Shown here: piece after piece, positions 1 through 7,581 of the stretch
How the letters are laid out: each line of letters begins with the position of its first letter
Numbering within the stretch: the first letter of the stretch is position 1
Assembly (NCBI RefSeq): GCF_001953885.1
Contig: NZ_MQUS01000004.1
Span: forward strand, 310,001 to 374,000
Length of the DNA: 64,000 bases
DNA from: Streptomyces sp. IMTB 2501
GTDB lineage: Bacteria > Actinomycetota > Actinomycetes > Streptomycetales > Streptomycetaceae
Reading direction: 5' to 3'
Made by a program: the position numbers and the translations under genes
Notes under the pieces: generated by a model
Told to the model about the DNA's origin: nothing
The model's input: the letters and a program-made list of their open reading frames with translations, nothing else
Database searches by the model: none

Positions 1-274
1 TCCAGGTGGCGTCCGGGGTGTGGACCACTGTGTCGAGGGCGTCGCCGACGTCGGCCGGGGTCAGGGCGCAGCGCCCGGTCACCCGTATGCCGAAGGGGCC
101 CGGGGCGGCCCGTCTCAGCCGCGCCAGCTCCTCTCGTGATATTCGGTCGCCGGTACCGAGGTCGAGGACGCCGAGCGCGCCGGCGGCGCACGCTGCGGCG
201 GTGAGACCGGCGTCGGGTTCTCCGCAGGGGGTGAGGCAAAGGACGAGGTCGAGGGCGCGCGCAGGGGAGGTCAT
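1..274 (-). CDS. N-terminus of a large PfaD/nitronate-monooxygenase-like enzyme (partial)
   Basis: The gene runs off the left edge, so only about 91 residues are visible. The start is the ATG at 274, which gives a protein beginning MTSPARALDLVLCLTPCGEP, with GALGVLDLG at about residues 34-42. This start resembles the FMN-binding barrel found at the front of PfaD proteins and of some very large Streptomyces type I polyketide/PUFA-like synthases. That identity is recalled family resemblance, not proven here. Codon third positions are strongly G/C, which supports coding. A good promoter lies about 75 bp upstream. It could equally be a stand-alone nitronate monooxygenase; the catalytic part is outside the window. 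Confidence 0.5.
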   Translation of the reverse strand, partial: MTSPARALDLVLCLTPCGEPDAGLTAAACAAGALGVLDLGTGDRISREELARLRRAAPGPFGIRVTGRCALTPADVGDALDTVVHTPDATW

Positions 275-348
275 GATGGCTCCGGCACGATCAGCGAGAC
301 TGCACGGTGGGGGGTGTGCGGCGGAACGCTCTGATGTGAGGGCACCGG

Positions 349-377
349 AACCTAGCCCCGGGTTACTCACGGGTCAA
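349..377 (-). promoter_or_regulatory. Sigma70-type promoter for the left-edge gene
   Basis: On the minus strand there is a -35 TTGACC (377-372), a 17-bp spacer and a -10 TAGGTT (354-349). This matches the HrdB-type consensus well. Transcription would start near 342, leaving a leader of roughly 65-70 nt before the ATG at 274. Confidence 0.6.
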
Positions 378-411
378 TAACGTCACGCCCTTTTCTTGGC
401 TGGTGAGATCG

Positions 412-450
412 ATTCGGCCAGTGGGCCGAATTCCCGACAAGAACCGGGAA
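412..450. promoter_or_regulatory. Two adjacent perfect inverted repeats upstream of the left-edge promoter
   Basis: ATTCGGCC (412-419) pairs with GGCCGAAT (424-431) across 4 nt, and TTCCCG (431-436) pairs with CGGGAA (445-450) across 8 nt. They lie just upstream of the -35 box at 372-377, in the 389-bp gap 275-663. They could be activator or repressor sites, or hairpins ending transcripts from the gene at 664-2646. I see no small gene in the rest of this gap. Confidence 0.4.
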
Positions 451-663
451 ACGCTGTTATTCCGCTCGTGGGTGCGGGCGCGGGACCACCGGGGTCCACA
501 CGCCACACCACCACAAGCCCGTCAAAGCGTCCGACCGCTTCACCGTGCACTCACCCTGCCGCAACGCGCTGGGGCAGTCACTCGACGTCTGTAAATTTCA
601 CATGACTTTAGCGCTGTGACTCGAACGCGATCAGGCGTTCGGGAGACGGCGCGAGGCGGCAGG

Positions 664-2646
664 TCAGCGCAGCAGTGCCCCCGCGGTCGCCGGTACGGCG
701 GCGACCGCGTCGGCGGCCGACGACACGACGTCGTGGGCCGCGTGCACCGCCTCGGCCGGCGACACGGGAGCGGCTCGCCGCCGGTCGCGTTCGGCGCTGA
801 CCGGAGCGATCCGGGTCTCGTTCGCCGCACCCGATTCACCCGGCTCCCCCGACCCGCCGCCCGCGTCCTCCGGGTTCCCGCCCGACGCGCCTCCGTAAGG
901 CGCGCCCTGGGCATCCCCCTTCGGATCCCCCGGCTGCCGGTCCCTCGGCACCCCGGCCCCGCCCGAAGCACCGTCAGCACCGTCAGCACCGCGGGCGCCC
1001 GAAACAGCCGATGCGCCGGGAGCACCCGGACCGCCCGGCTCATCCGGCTCGCCAGGCCCACCCCGCGCCGCATCAGGCCGCCGAACCCCGTCCGCCCCCG
1101 CCTCCAGCACCCAGCGCTGCTCCGGCGAGCCGTCGCGTGGCGCCAGCCCGACCCGGACGGACGTACCACCCGAGCCGCAGCCGGAGCTGGAGCAGGCAGC
1201 GAGCGCGAGGCCTTCCTGCCCGCGGAGCAGGATCTCGCCCCGCACGGTGAAGTCGTACGTCACCTCCCCGGCATGGACCACACATCCGGCCAGCACGACG
1301 GTCCTCGCACCGGGGTCGGAGGCAAGGCACAGGGCCGGATCGGCGGCGCTGCGCAGCAGTCCGTCATCCTGGTACGACCACTGCTGCGTGGCGGCGGACG
1401 AGCACGGCGCGAGCCCGACACCCGCGCCGGACTCCACGGCGTCCCCGCGTACGTCCAGACAGCGGCCGGAGCCGAGACCCCGCAGGATGCCGTGGGCGAC
1501 CTCGACGGGATCGCCGGCCGAGGCGGCGGAGGAGGCGGGGGAGGCGGGCCGGGCATCGGTGCCGCCCGGCCGGGTGGTGCGGCCGGCGGGGGCGCCCCAG
1601 GTGGCGCCGGGTACGGGGACACCGTTGTCATCGGACCAGCTTCTGACCACGAGGACGGTGGCGAGCAGCACGAGCGAGGTCAGTCCGACGCCGACAGCCA
1701 GAGCGGTGCGGCGGCGGCCGCCGGGCGCGGTGCGGTGTCTGCCGGCGGGCGCCGAAGCCGCCGGGCCGGGCGCTGCCGCGCGGGGCGCCGACGAGTTCGC
1801 CAACTCCTCGGCGGTGCCGCGGCCGGGCCGTGAGTCGAGATAGCGGCGGGCTCCCCAGCCGAGCACGGTCTCGGCGAGCAGGAGGCCCAGGCCGTCGTCG
1901 AACAGCGCGAAGGTCTCGGCGGCGTGCCGGCAGTACGCACAGACCGTCAGATGCTGCCGCACATCCGGCAGCAGGGCACCGCCACGGCGCATGGGGACGT
2001 CCAGGAGCCGGTTGTAGAAACGGCATTCGCTGGACGGCGCGAGTTCCCGGTGCGCACGTACGCAACCCGCCCGGAATTGCTCACGCGCCTGCTCCAGGGC
2101 CGCCGACGCGGTGGCCGGGGCGATACCCAGCAGACCGGCGGGTATGTTTATGGGCTCGGCTTCGACCTCGGTGTGCCACAGAAGGCATTGCGAGGCGCCG
2201 GGAAGGGCACGGAAAGCGCGTTCGGCGAGTTGGCGCCTTTCCGGCGTTCCAGGATTTGTCGCACTCAGTCCGCGACCACCGGCGGGTCTGCGCAATTCCG
2301 GCAGCGCCGCACAGGCCGCGTCGTCCGCCGCCCAGGCGCGGACGGTGTCGCGGACGGCGACGAGCAGTTGGGGACGCAGGGCGCCGCCGATCGCCCCGCC
2401 CTCCAGGCGGCCGAGAACCTCGTGGAAGGCGGCGGTGGCCACGAGGTGGGCGGTGGGACCGGCGGAGGCCAGGCAGACGATGGCGTGATCGCGGGCGGCC
2501 CGCCAGTGGCGGGCCAGCAGCAGGGCGACGGCGTGATGGCGGGCGTGGCGGGGACCGCCGAGCCCGGCGACGAGATTGCGGTCGGACTCCCCGGGCGAAC
2601 CGGGCACGGGCGGATATGGCGGGCGTGGGGGGTATGGGGACTGCAC
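664..2646 (-). CDS. Sigma-factor-like protein with zinc-finger motif, membrane segment and ricin-type lectin domain
   Basis: About 660 aa. I chose the GTG at 2646 because GGAAAGG precedes it; the frame is open further upstream but starts there lack a ribosome site. In order: a Pro-rich start; a degenerate sigma region-2-like helical part (about 33-80); a region-4-like part with AFRALP and LLWHTEVE (about 140-200); an anti-sigma-type zinc-finger remnant, HLTVCAYC (232-239); a basic stop and one transmembrane segment (about 314-337); then a ricin B beta-trefoil (about 380-516) with GRCLDV and a QQW motif; and a low-complexity Gly/Pro/Glu tail. The lectin part should lie outside the cell. The architecture suggests a membrane-bound regulator that senses a carbohydrate, but the sigma part may no longer bind polymerase. 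Confidence 0.7.
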   Translation of the reverse strand: MQSPYPPRPPYPPVPGSPGESDRNLVAGLGGPRHARHHAVALLLARHWRAARDHAIVCLASAGPTAHLVATAAFHEVLGRLEGGAIGGALRPQLLVAVRDTVRAWAADDAACAALPELRRPAGGRGLSATNPGTPERRQLAERAFRALPGASQCLLWHTEVEAEPINIPAGLLGIAPATASAALEQAREQFRAGCVRAHRELAPSSECRFYNRLLDVPMRRGGALLPDVRQHLTVCAYCRHAAETFALFDDGLGLLLAETVLGWGARRYLDSRPGRGTAEELANSSAPRAAAPGPAASAPAGRHRTAPGGRRRTALAVGVGLTSLVLLATVLVVRSWSDDNGVPVPGATWGAPAGRTTRPGGTDARPASPASSAASAGDPVEVAHGILRGLGSGRCLDVRGDAVESGAGVGLAPCSSAATQQWSYQDDGLLRSAADPALCLASDPGARTVVLAGCVVHAGEVTYDFTVRGEILLRGQEGLALAACSSSGCGSGGTSVRVGLAPRDGSPEQRWVLEAGADGVRRPDAARGGPGEPDEPGGPGAPGASAVSGARGADGADGASGGAGVPRDRQPGDPKGDAQGAPYGGASGGNPEDAGGGSGEPGESGAANETRIAPVSAERDRRRAAPVSPAEAVHAAHDVVSSAADAVAAVPATAGALLR

Positions 2647-2715
2647 GGAACCATTTCCTTTCCAGCCGCAGGACCGCACGTGAAATGCCGTCCTGTCGGA
2701 AAGCAGTGCTGATTT

Positions 2716-2743
2716 GGTGCATACCTGGAGCTGGTACATACCT
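2716..2743. promoter_or_regulatory. Direct repeat GGTRCATACCT upstream of the sigma/lectin gene
   Basis: GGTGCATACCT (2716-2726) and GGTACATACCT (2733-2743) differ at one base and are 17 bp apart. They lie about 70-100 bp upstream of the GTG at 2646, a reasonable place for an operator. The binding factor is unknown. Confidence 0.35.
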
Positions 2744-2836
2744 AAAGGGCCGGCCGGGGCGCTCAACGCCTGCCTTTGCCCTCCCGCGGGAAGGCTCACC
2801 TTCGCACACGCGGCTCACAGGAAACAAGAAGTTCGT

Positions 2837-2857
2837 TTGACCCGACTTCAAAGTCGG
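2837..2857 (+). promoter_or_regulatory. Possible -35 and hairpin upstream of galU
   Basis: TTGACC (2837-2842) resembles a -35 box, but the -10 expected near 2860 (AATTGC) is weak. A perfect inverted repeat CCGACTT-CA-AAGTCGG (2842-2857) overlaps it and could be an operator or a leader hairpin. Nothing else in the roughly 300-bp gap 2647-2942 looks like a gene. Confidence 0.3.
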
Positions 2858-2942
2858 CGAATTGCACGACAGTTACCTGCGGTATCACTTCACAGCCGGT
2901 TCCCATGCTTCTCCGGGCGTGCTCTCATCCGCGCCCTCCAGC

Positions 2943-3905
2943 ATGGGCCGCATGATCGCCCCCCACTCCTCGGCCACCCCCGCCGCCCGCTCCACGGTCC
3001 GCAAGGCGGTCGTACCCGCCGCCGGACTCGGCACCCGGTTCCTGCCCGCAACCAAGGCCACCCCGAAGGAGATGCTGCCGGTCGTCGACAAGCCGGCCAT
3101 CCAGTACGTGGTCGAGGAGGCGGCCGCGGCCGGTCTGGACGACATCCTGATGGTCACCGGCCGGCACAAGCGCGCCATCGAGGACCACTTCGACAACGCC
3201 TTCGAACTGGAGCAGGCGTTGGCGGCCAAGGGCGACACCGTGCGGCTGGACGCGGTGCGCGATCCTGCGCGGCTCGCCGACATCCACCACATCCGCCAGG
3301 GCGACCCGCTGGGCCTCGGCCACGCCGTGCTGTGCGCCCGCCACCACGTCGGGAACCAGCCCTTCGCGGTCCTCCTCGGCGACGATCTCATCGATGCGCG
3401 CGAGACCTTGCTGAGCCGCATGCTGGAGGTTCGCGACGCCTGCGCGGGCAGCGTGGTGGCGCTGATGGAGGTGGCCCCGGAGCAGATCCACCTCTACGGC
3501 TGCGCGGCGGTGGAGCCGACGGACGAGGAGGGTGTCGTACGGGTCACCGGACTGGTGGAGAAGCCCGCGCCCGGGACCGCGCCGAGCCGGTACGCGGTCA
3601 TCGGCCGCTATGTCCTCGACCCGGCCGTCTTCGACATCCTGGAGCGCACCCCGCCGGGCCGCGGCGGCGAGATCCAGCTGACCGACGCGCTACAGGACCT
3701 CGCGGCGGGCGGCACCGTGCGCGGGGTCGTCTTCGACGGGCTGCGGTACGACACCGGGGACAAGGCCGACTATCTGCGTACGGTGGTCGCCCTGGCCTGC
3801 GCGCGCCCGGACCTCGGACCCGAATTCACCGGCTGGCTCAAGGAGTTCGTGGCGGGCCTGGAGGACGGCGAAGCCGACGGCCGGGACGGGCGCCGGGCCG
3901 CCTGA
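2943..3905 (+). CDS. galU: UTP--glucose-1-phosphate uridylyltransferase
   Basis: Makes UDP-glucose from UTP and glucose 1-phosphate in the cytoplasm, for cell-surface glycans and trehalose. The nucleotidyltransferase signature GLGTRFLPATK and the following KEMLPVVDKPAIQYVVEEA are textbook GalU. Also present are GLGHAVLCA, the sugar-site VEKP and GRYVLDP. About 320 aa from the ATG at 2943, the usual length. An ATG at 2952 is equally possible because neither has a clear ribosome site, and the open frame starts at TTG 2862. Convergent with map. The 270-bp gap that follows holds only a short GGACG/CGTCC hairpin (about 4003-4015). Confidence 0.93.
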   Translation: MGRMIAPHSSATPAARSTVRKAVVPAAGLGTRFLPATKATPKEMLPVVDKPAIQYVVEEAAAAGLDDILMVTGRHKRAIEDHFDNAFELEQALAAKGDTVRLDAVRDPARLADIHHIRQGDPLGLGHAVLCARHHVGNQPFAVLLGDDLIDARETLLSRMLEVRDACAGSVVALMEVAPEQIHLYGCAAVEPTDEEGVVRVTGLVEKPAPGTAPSRYAVIGRYVLDPAVFDILERTPPGRGGEIQLTDALQDLAAGGTVRGVVFDGLRYDTGDKADYLRTVVALACARPDLGPEFTGWLKEFVAGLEDGEADGRDGRRAA

Positions 3906-4175
3906 GGCGACGCACGGACATAGGAAAGGAGCCTCGGGCGGGCATACAAGAGGAACCTCGGCCGGGCCCCTCACCCGTTGCCCTGCCGGACCTGACTGTT
4001 GGGACGCGGCGTCCGGACGACGGTCGCCTCGCTCGTCACTGCGCCGTCCACGGTCCGGGGCCGCAGACGAAAGTAGCAGCCATCAAGCGTCCAGCGGTGA
4101 TCGAACTGTGCGGGCGCGGGGCGGGGTGGCCGTGTCGGGCCTGGCTGATGCCGCTGTTGACCCGCCCCGGTCTCG

Positions 4176-4994
4176 TCAGTTGCCGGTTGCCGACGACTGC
4201 TGCTTGCCCTTCAGGCCCGCTTCACGCTGCGGGCGCCGGGTGAGCACGAGCGGACCTTCCTCGGTGATGGCGACCGTGTGCTCGGAGTGGGCGGTGCGCG
4301 AGCCGTCGGCCGAGCGGATCGTCCAGCCGTCGGGGTCGTACACGATCTCGCTCGTGCCGGCGGCGAGCCAGGGTTCGATCGCGATCGTCAGGCCGGGGCG
4401 CAGCTTGAAACCGCGGCCCGAGCGGCCGTCGTTGGGGATGTGCGGGTCCTCGTGCATGGTGCGGCCGAGGCCGTGCCCGCCGAACTGGAGGTTGACCGGG
4501 TATCCGTACTCCTTGGCGACGGCGCCGATGGCCGCGGAGATGTCGCCCAGTCTGTTGTCTGGCCGGGCCTCCTTGATCGCGGCCTCCAGGGCGACCTCGG
4601 TCGCCTCAATCAGCCGCAGGTCCTCCTCGGCCGGCGTGCCGACGATGAGGGAGTAGGCCGAGTCCGCGACCCAGCCGTCGATACCGACGGCGATGTCCAT
4701 GCTCAGCAGATCCCCGTCGCGCAGCTTGTAGGTGTGCGGCAGTCCGTGCAGCACGGCGTCATTGACCGAGAGGCACACCACGTTGCGGAAGGGACCGCGG
4801 CCGAACGAGGGCGAGTAGTCCCAGTAGCAGGATTCCGCGCCGCGCTCCTTGATCCGGCGGCGGGCGTGGTGCTCCAGGTCCATCAGATCGACTCCCACAT
4901 CGGCGAGTTCGCCCAGCTCGGCGAGCAGCTCACCGAGGAACCGGCCGGTGACACGCATACGTTCGATCTGGTCAGGAGACTTGAGCTCGATCAC
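4176..4994 (-). CDS. map: Type I methionine aminopeptidase
   Basis: Removes the initiator methionine from nascent proteins. 272 aa from a GTG at 4994, preceded by GAGGA at good spacing. All catalytic residues are visible: H83, the metal ligands D100 and D111 (MDIAVGIDGWVAD), H174 (GGHGLG), H181 (TMHEDP), E207 (IEP) and E238 (HSEHT). Streptomyces carry several map copies. This one sits alone, away from the ribosomal-protein operon copy, so it is probably a secondary paralogue. It is divergent from an XRE regulator across 93 bp that contain a palindrome. Confidence 0.92.
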   Translation of the reverse strand: MIELKSPDQIERMRVTGRFLGELLAELGELADVGVDLMDLEHHARRRIKERGAESCYWDYSPSFGRGPFRNVVCLSVNDAVLHGLPHTYKLRDGDLLSMDIAVGIDGWVADSAYSLIVGTPAEEDLRLIEATEVALEAAIKEARPDNRLGDISAAIGAVAKEYGYPVNLQFGGHGLGRTMHEDPHIPNDGRSGRGFKLRPGLTIAIEPWLAAGTSEIVYDPDGWTIRSADGSRTAHSEHTVAITEEGPLVLTRRPQREAGLKGKQQSSATGN

Positions 4995-5024
4995 TTGCGG
5001 TCCTCGATTCCTGTGGCATGCGGA

Positions 5025-5038
5025 GGTATTTTTATACC
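5025..5038. promoter_or_regulatory. AT-rich palindrome between map and the XRE regulator
   Basis: GGTAT-TTTT-ATACC is a perfect inverted repeat and by far the most AT-rich stretch nearby. It lies between the divergent starts at 4994 and 5088 and contains TATAAA on the minus strand. It could be both the map -10 region and an operator for the neighbouring XRE protein. Confidence 0.4.
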
Positions 5039-5087
5039 AGACGGTGGAGTGGTTGCCATCAACAAGGCCTGGCCATAACGTAGTTGC

Positions 5088-5384
5088 ATGGTCCGCCTCC
5101 CCCTCGCCCCCGAACAGATCGCCGCAGGTCGACGCCTCGGGGGCGTCCTGCGCAGCGCCCGGGGCGGACGCCGCCTCGTCGAGGTGGCCCTGGCGGCGGG
5201 CATCTCGCCGGAGACCCTCCGCAAGATCGAGACCGGCCGACTGCCCACACCCGCGTTCGGCACCGTCGTTCAGCTCAGCGAGGTGCTCGGCATCCCCCTG
5301 GCCGAGCTCGCCGACGCCTGGCGCGCCGATCCGGCGCGGGAGGAGTCCGCATTCGGCGCCGATGCGGTCGAGGCCGCGTCGTAG
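5088..5384 (+). CDS. XRE-family helix-turn-helix regulator
   Basis: 98 aa, a single HTH_3 domain with little else. The helix-turn-helix spans about residues 33-65 (VALAAGISPETLRKIETG, then a scaffold helix with VVQLSEVLGI). There is no membrane or sensor domain. It starts at the ATG at 5088 with no strong ribosome site. It is divergent from map, so autoregulation and map control through the palindrome at 5025-5038 are possible. Its target is otherwise unknown. Confidence 0.8.
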   Translation: MVRLPLAPEQIAAGRRLGGVLRSARGGRRLVEVALAAGISPETLRKIETGRLPTPAFGTVVQLSEVLGIPLAELADAWRADPAREESAFGADAVEAAS

Positions 5385-5678
5385 CGCAGGCGACACCGAG
5401 GGGCGCCTCACCCGCGCCGCGCCACCGCGGGCCACACGTCCGGCCACCCCGGACCGGATGGTCGGCATGATGCTCCGCACGGGCCCGAACGCGGACATGT
5501 CCGGTCCGCGCCGGGGCGACCTCGGTCTGGCCGAGCCGCACACCTGTCCGCACGGCGTGGTGCGCACGGACCACGTGCAGTCACACCGGCGCCACTCTCG
5601 GCGCACACCTGGTGCGCACCTGCCGGGAACTCACGCGAACCCCCGGGACCGACCGGGCACCCCCGCCCCACGCAATGC

Positions 5679-5712
5679 GGCCCCGACCGAGGCAGAACAC
5701 CAGGTCGGGGCC
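5679..5712. terminator. Hairpin downstream of the thioesterase gene
   Basis: GGCCCCGACC (5679-5688) pairs perfectly with GGTCGGGGCC (5703-5712) around a 14-nt loop. It lies 56 bp past the end of the minus-strand gene at 5768 and could also stop transcripts from the plus-strand XRE gene. The rest of the 383-bp gap 5385-5767 shows no convincing gene. Confidence 0.6.
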
Positions 5713-5767
5713 ACAAAGACAGACATCGAGCCGAGCCCACAGGCTCTACGGCATCTCCGACTGCGAC

Positions 5768-6220
5768 TCAGCCGTTCAGTCGCAAGGTCCATACGACCGT
5801 CATCTCGCCGGTGACGGCCCCGTCTTCGCGCTGTATGGAGATGCCGACCGGAAACTCCGGCCGCCCGCCCGCGTCAAGCTCGGCAATGACCTCGGCCGCC
5901 GGGCGGCCCAGCGTCGCCGTGGCCGTGACCGGCCCCATGGCCAGCTTCTTGTAATCGATCTCGGCCCGCACCGCGAGCGGCACCGCACGCGAAAGCTGAT
6001 CGCCGAAGGCCGTGAGCACGATGGCCCCGCTGGCGGACTCGGCCAGAGTGAACATGGCGCCGGCGTGGGGGCCGCCGATGTGGTTGTGGTAGTCCGGCTG
6101 GTCCGGCAGCCGCAGCACGGCACGCTCCGGGGTGACCTCGACGAACTCCAGGTTCAACGTACGCACCATCGGAACCGCGGCGGCCAGCATCTCGCCCATC
6201 GAGGCGCTTTCAACTGTCAT
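5768..6220 (-). CDS. Hotdog-fold thioesterase (PaaI/DUF4442 type)
   Basis: 150 aa from the ATG at 6220 (MTVESASMGEM). The hotdog domain fills the protein; HNHIGGPHAGAMFTLAESA is the usual PaaI-like active-site helix, with a conserved His/Asn followed by Gly-Gly-Pro. Proteins of this type hydrolyse acyl-CoA thioesters. The substrate cannot be read from the sequence. No ribosome site precedes this ATG. It is divergent from the membrane-protein gene at 6382 and followed by the hairpin at 5679-5712. Confidence 0.8.
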   Translation of the reverse strand: MTVESASMGEMLAAAVPMVRTLNLEFVEVTPERAVLRLPDQPDYHNHIGGPHAGAMFTLAESASGAIVLTAFGDQLSRAVPLAVRAEIDYKKLAMGPVTATATLGRPAAEVIAELDAGGRPEFPVGISIQREDGAVTGEMTVVWTLRLNG

Positions 6221-6381
6221 GAGCCAGATGTTACCGGCGGGTAGCGTTGCTGACCAGCCCCTGGCGCCCCACCCTCTCGGCCGGCATCTCGGCCACGAGC
6301 CGCCGCTCATCCCGCTTCGCTACCACCCTGACGAGGGCCGGTGACCGAATCGTGTCCCTGACAGCACTAGGGTTACAGGCC

Positions 6382-7476
6382 ATGTGGCCAGATCAGCAGC
6401 CGCCAGGGGGCGCGCCAAACCCGCAGAACAACCCGCAGGGCAACCCGCAGGGCAACCCGCAGGGCAACCCGCAGCACAATCCGTATCAGCAGCCGGGTTA
6501 CCAACAGTCGGGTTACCAGCAGCCGGGCAACCAGCAGCAGAACCCGTACCAGCAGCCCGGGTACCAGCAGTATCCGCAGGCCGGGCAGTACGGCCAGCAG
6601 CCGCAGTGGGGGCAGCAGCAGCAGCCCACCGTGCCCGTCCCACAGGCCCCGCAGGGCGGCGGCCGCACCAAGCTGATCGCGATCGTCGCGGCCGCCGCGG
6701 TCGTGGTCGCCGCCGGAGTGACCGGCTATCTCGTCCTCGGCAAGAAGGGCGACAAGAACGACCAGGCCGACGGCGGCAAGGGCGGGCAGCACGCGAGCCA
6801 GTCGCCCGCCACCCAGCCCACGCCCACCTCGTCGGTGACCGACGATCCGCGCGGCACCCAGTCGGAGAAGCCGACCGTCCCCGGCTGGAAGGTCGTGGTG
6901 AATCCCCGGTGGGGCGTCGCGTACGACGTGCCTGCGGACTGGCAGATCCAGTCCCCGGGCCTCGACATCGGCTTCGACCTCCCGAAGACGAAGACCGGGA
7001 AGGCCGACAACATCATCCAGTCGGGCACCGCCGAGGACCAGCCGAAGTGGTGCACCTCCGACGACGACAAGGACGGCCGCACCGAAGACACGCCCCTGGC
7101 CGTCGTGGGTTCCAAGGGCGCGAGCGGCGCCAAGAGCACGGACGAGATCGCGATCAACACGCCGGCCTGGTGGGTCTACGGCGGCTACACCCAGCCCGAC
7201 AAGAAGAGCATCACCTTCGACAAGAAGGCCACCCCCTTCAAGACCAATTCGGGCATCCAGGGCAGCTACGGGTGGGCCCAGTCGGCCCACACGCCCCAGA
7301 AGGGCAAGTGCGTCAGCGACGGCCAGGCGCTCACCTTCGGCTTCCAGAACTCGGTCCACGACTATGTGTCGTTCAACTTCTACGGGGCCAAGGGCGTGAA
7401 GGGCGAGGTGCCCAAGGCGACCGTCATGAAGATCCTCAGCACGGTCCGGCTGCACGGGGACCCCACGAACCAGTGA
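6382..7476 (+). CDS. Pro/Gln-rich single-pass membrane protein with extracytoplasmic domain
   Basis: 364 aa, starting at the ATG at 6382 (MWPDQQPPGG). Residues 1-95 are low-complexity repeats of NPQG and QQPGYQQ, typical of cytosolic tails of actinobacterial membrane proteins. They are followed by one transmembrane segment (about 97-118, AIVAAAAVVVAAGVTGYLVL), a Gly/Ser/Thr/Pro linker, and a roughly 210-residue exported domain starting VPGWKVVVNPRWGVAYDVP. Two Cys in the exported part (KWCTSDDD and GKCVSDG) could form a disulfide. The function is unknown; this topology is common in Streptomyces. Confidence 0.8.
   Translation: MWPDQQPPGGAPNPQNNPQGNPQGNPQGNPQHNPYQQPGYQQSGYQQPGNQQQNPYQQPGYQQYPQAGQYGQQPQWGQQQQPTVPVPQAPQGGGRTKLIAIVAAAAVVVAAGVTGYLVLGKKGDKNDQADGGKGGQHASQSPATQPTPTSSVTDDPRGTQSEKPTVPGWKVVVNPRWGVAYDVPADWQIQSPGLDIGFDLPKTKTGKADNIIQSGTAEDQPKWCTSDDDKDGRTEDTPLAVVGSKGASGAKSTDEIAINTPAWWVYGGYTQPDKKSITFDKKATPFKTNSGIQGSYGWAQSAHTPQKGKCVSDGQALTFGFQNSVHDYVSFNFYGAKGVKGEVPKATVMKILSTVRLHGDPTNQ
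6430..6477 (+). repeat. 12-bp coding tandem repeat
   Basis: AACCCGCAGGGC is repeated three times exactly (6430-6465) and once imperfectly (6466-6477), encoding Asn-Pro-Gln-Gly. The array stays in frame, so copy-number slippage would only lengthen or shorten the cytosolic tail. Confidence 0.85.
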
Positions 7477-7581
7477 GCCCGCGGGCCGGTCGGAGAAACG
7501 CCCGGTACGGCCGGTCGGCAAGGCGGGCGTTCGCCGGAGAAACCCTTTGCCCGGGCGGCGCGCGCGAGCGATAGTCGCCCG

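Noticed and set aside
616..1833. 405-codon plus-strand open frame opposite the sigma/lectin gene
   Set aside because: Arg/Gly-rich low-complexity translation without domains; it mirrors the minus-strand coding sequence.
5385..5814. Plus-strand extension of open frames beyond the XRE gene
   Set aside because: The translation is Arg/Pro-rich without motifs and runs through the terminator hairpin at 5679-5712.
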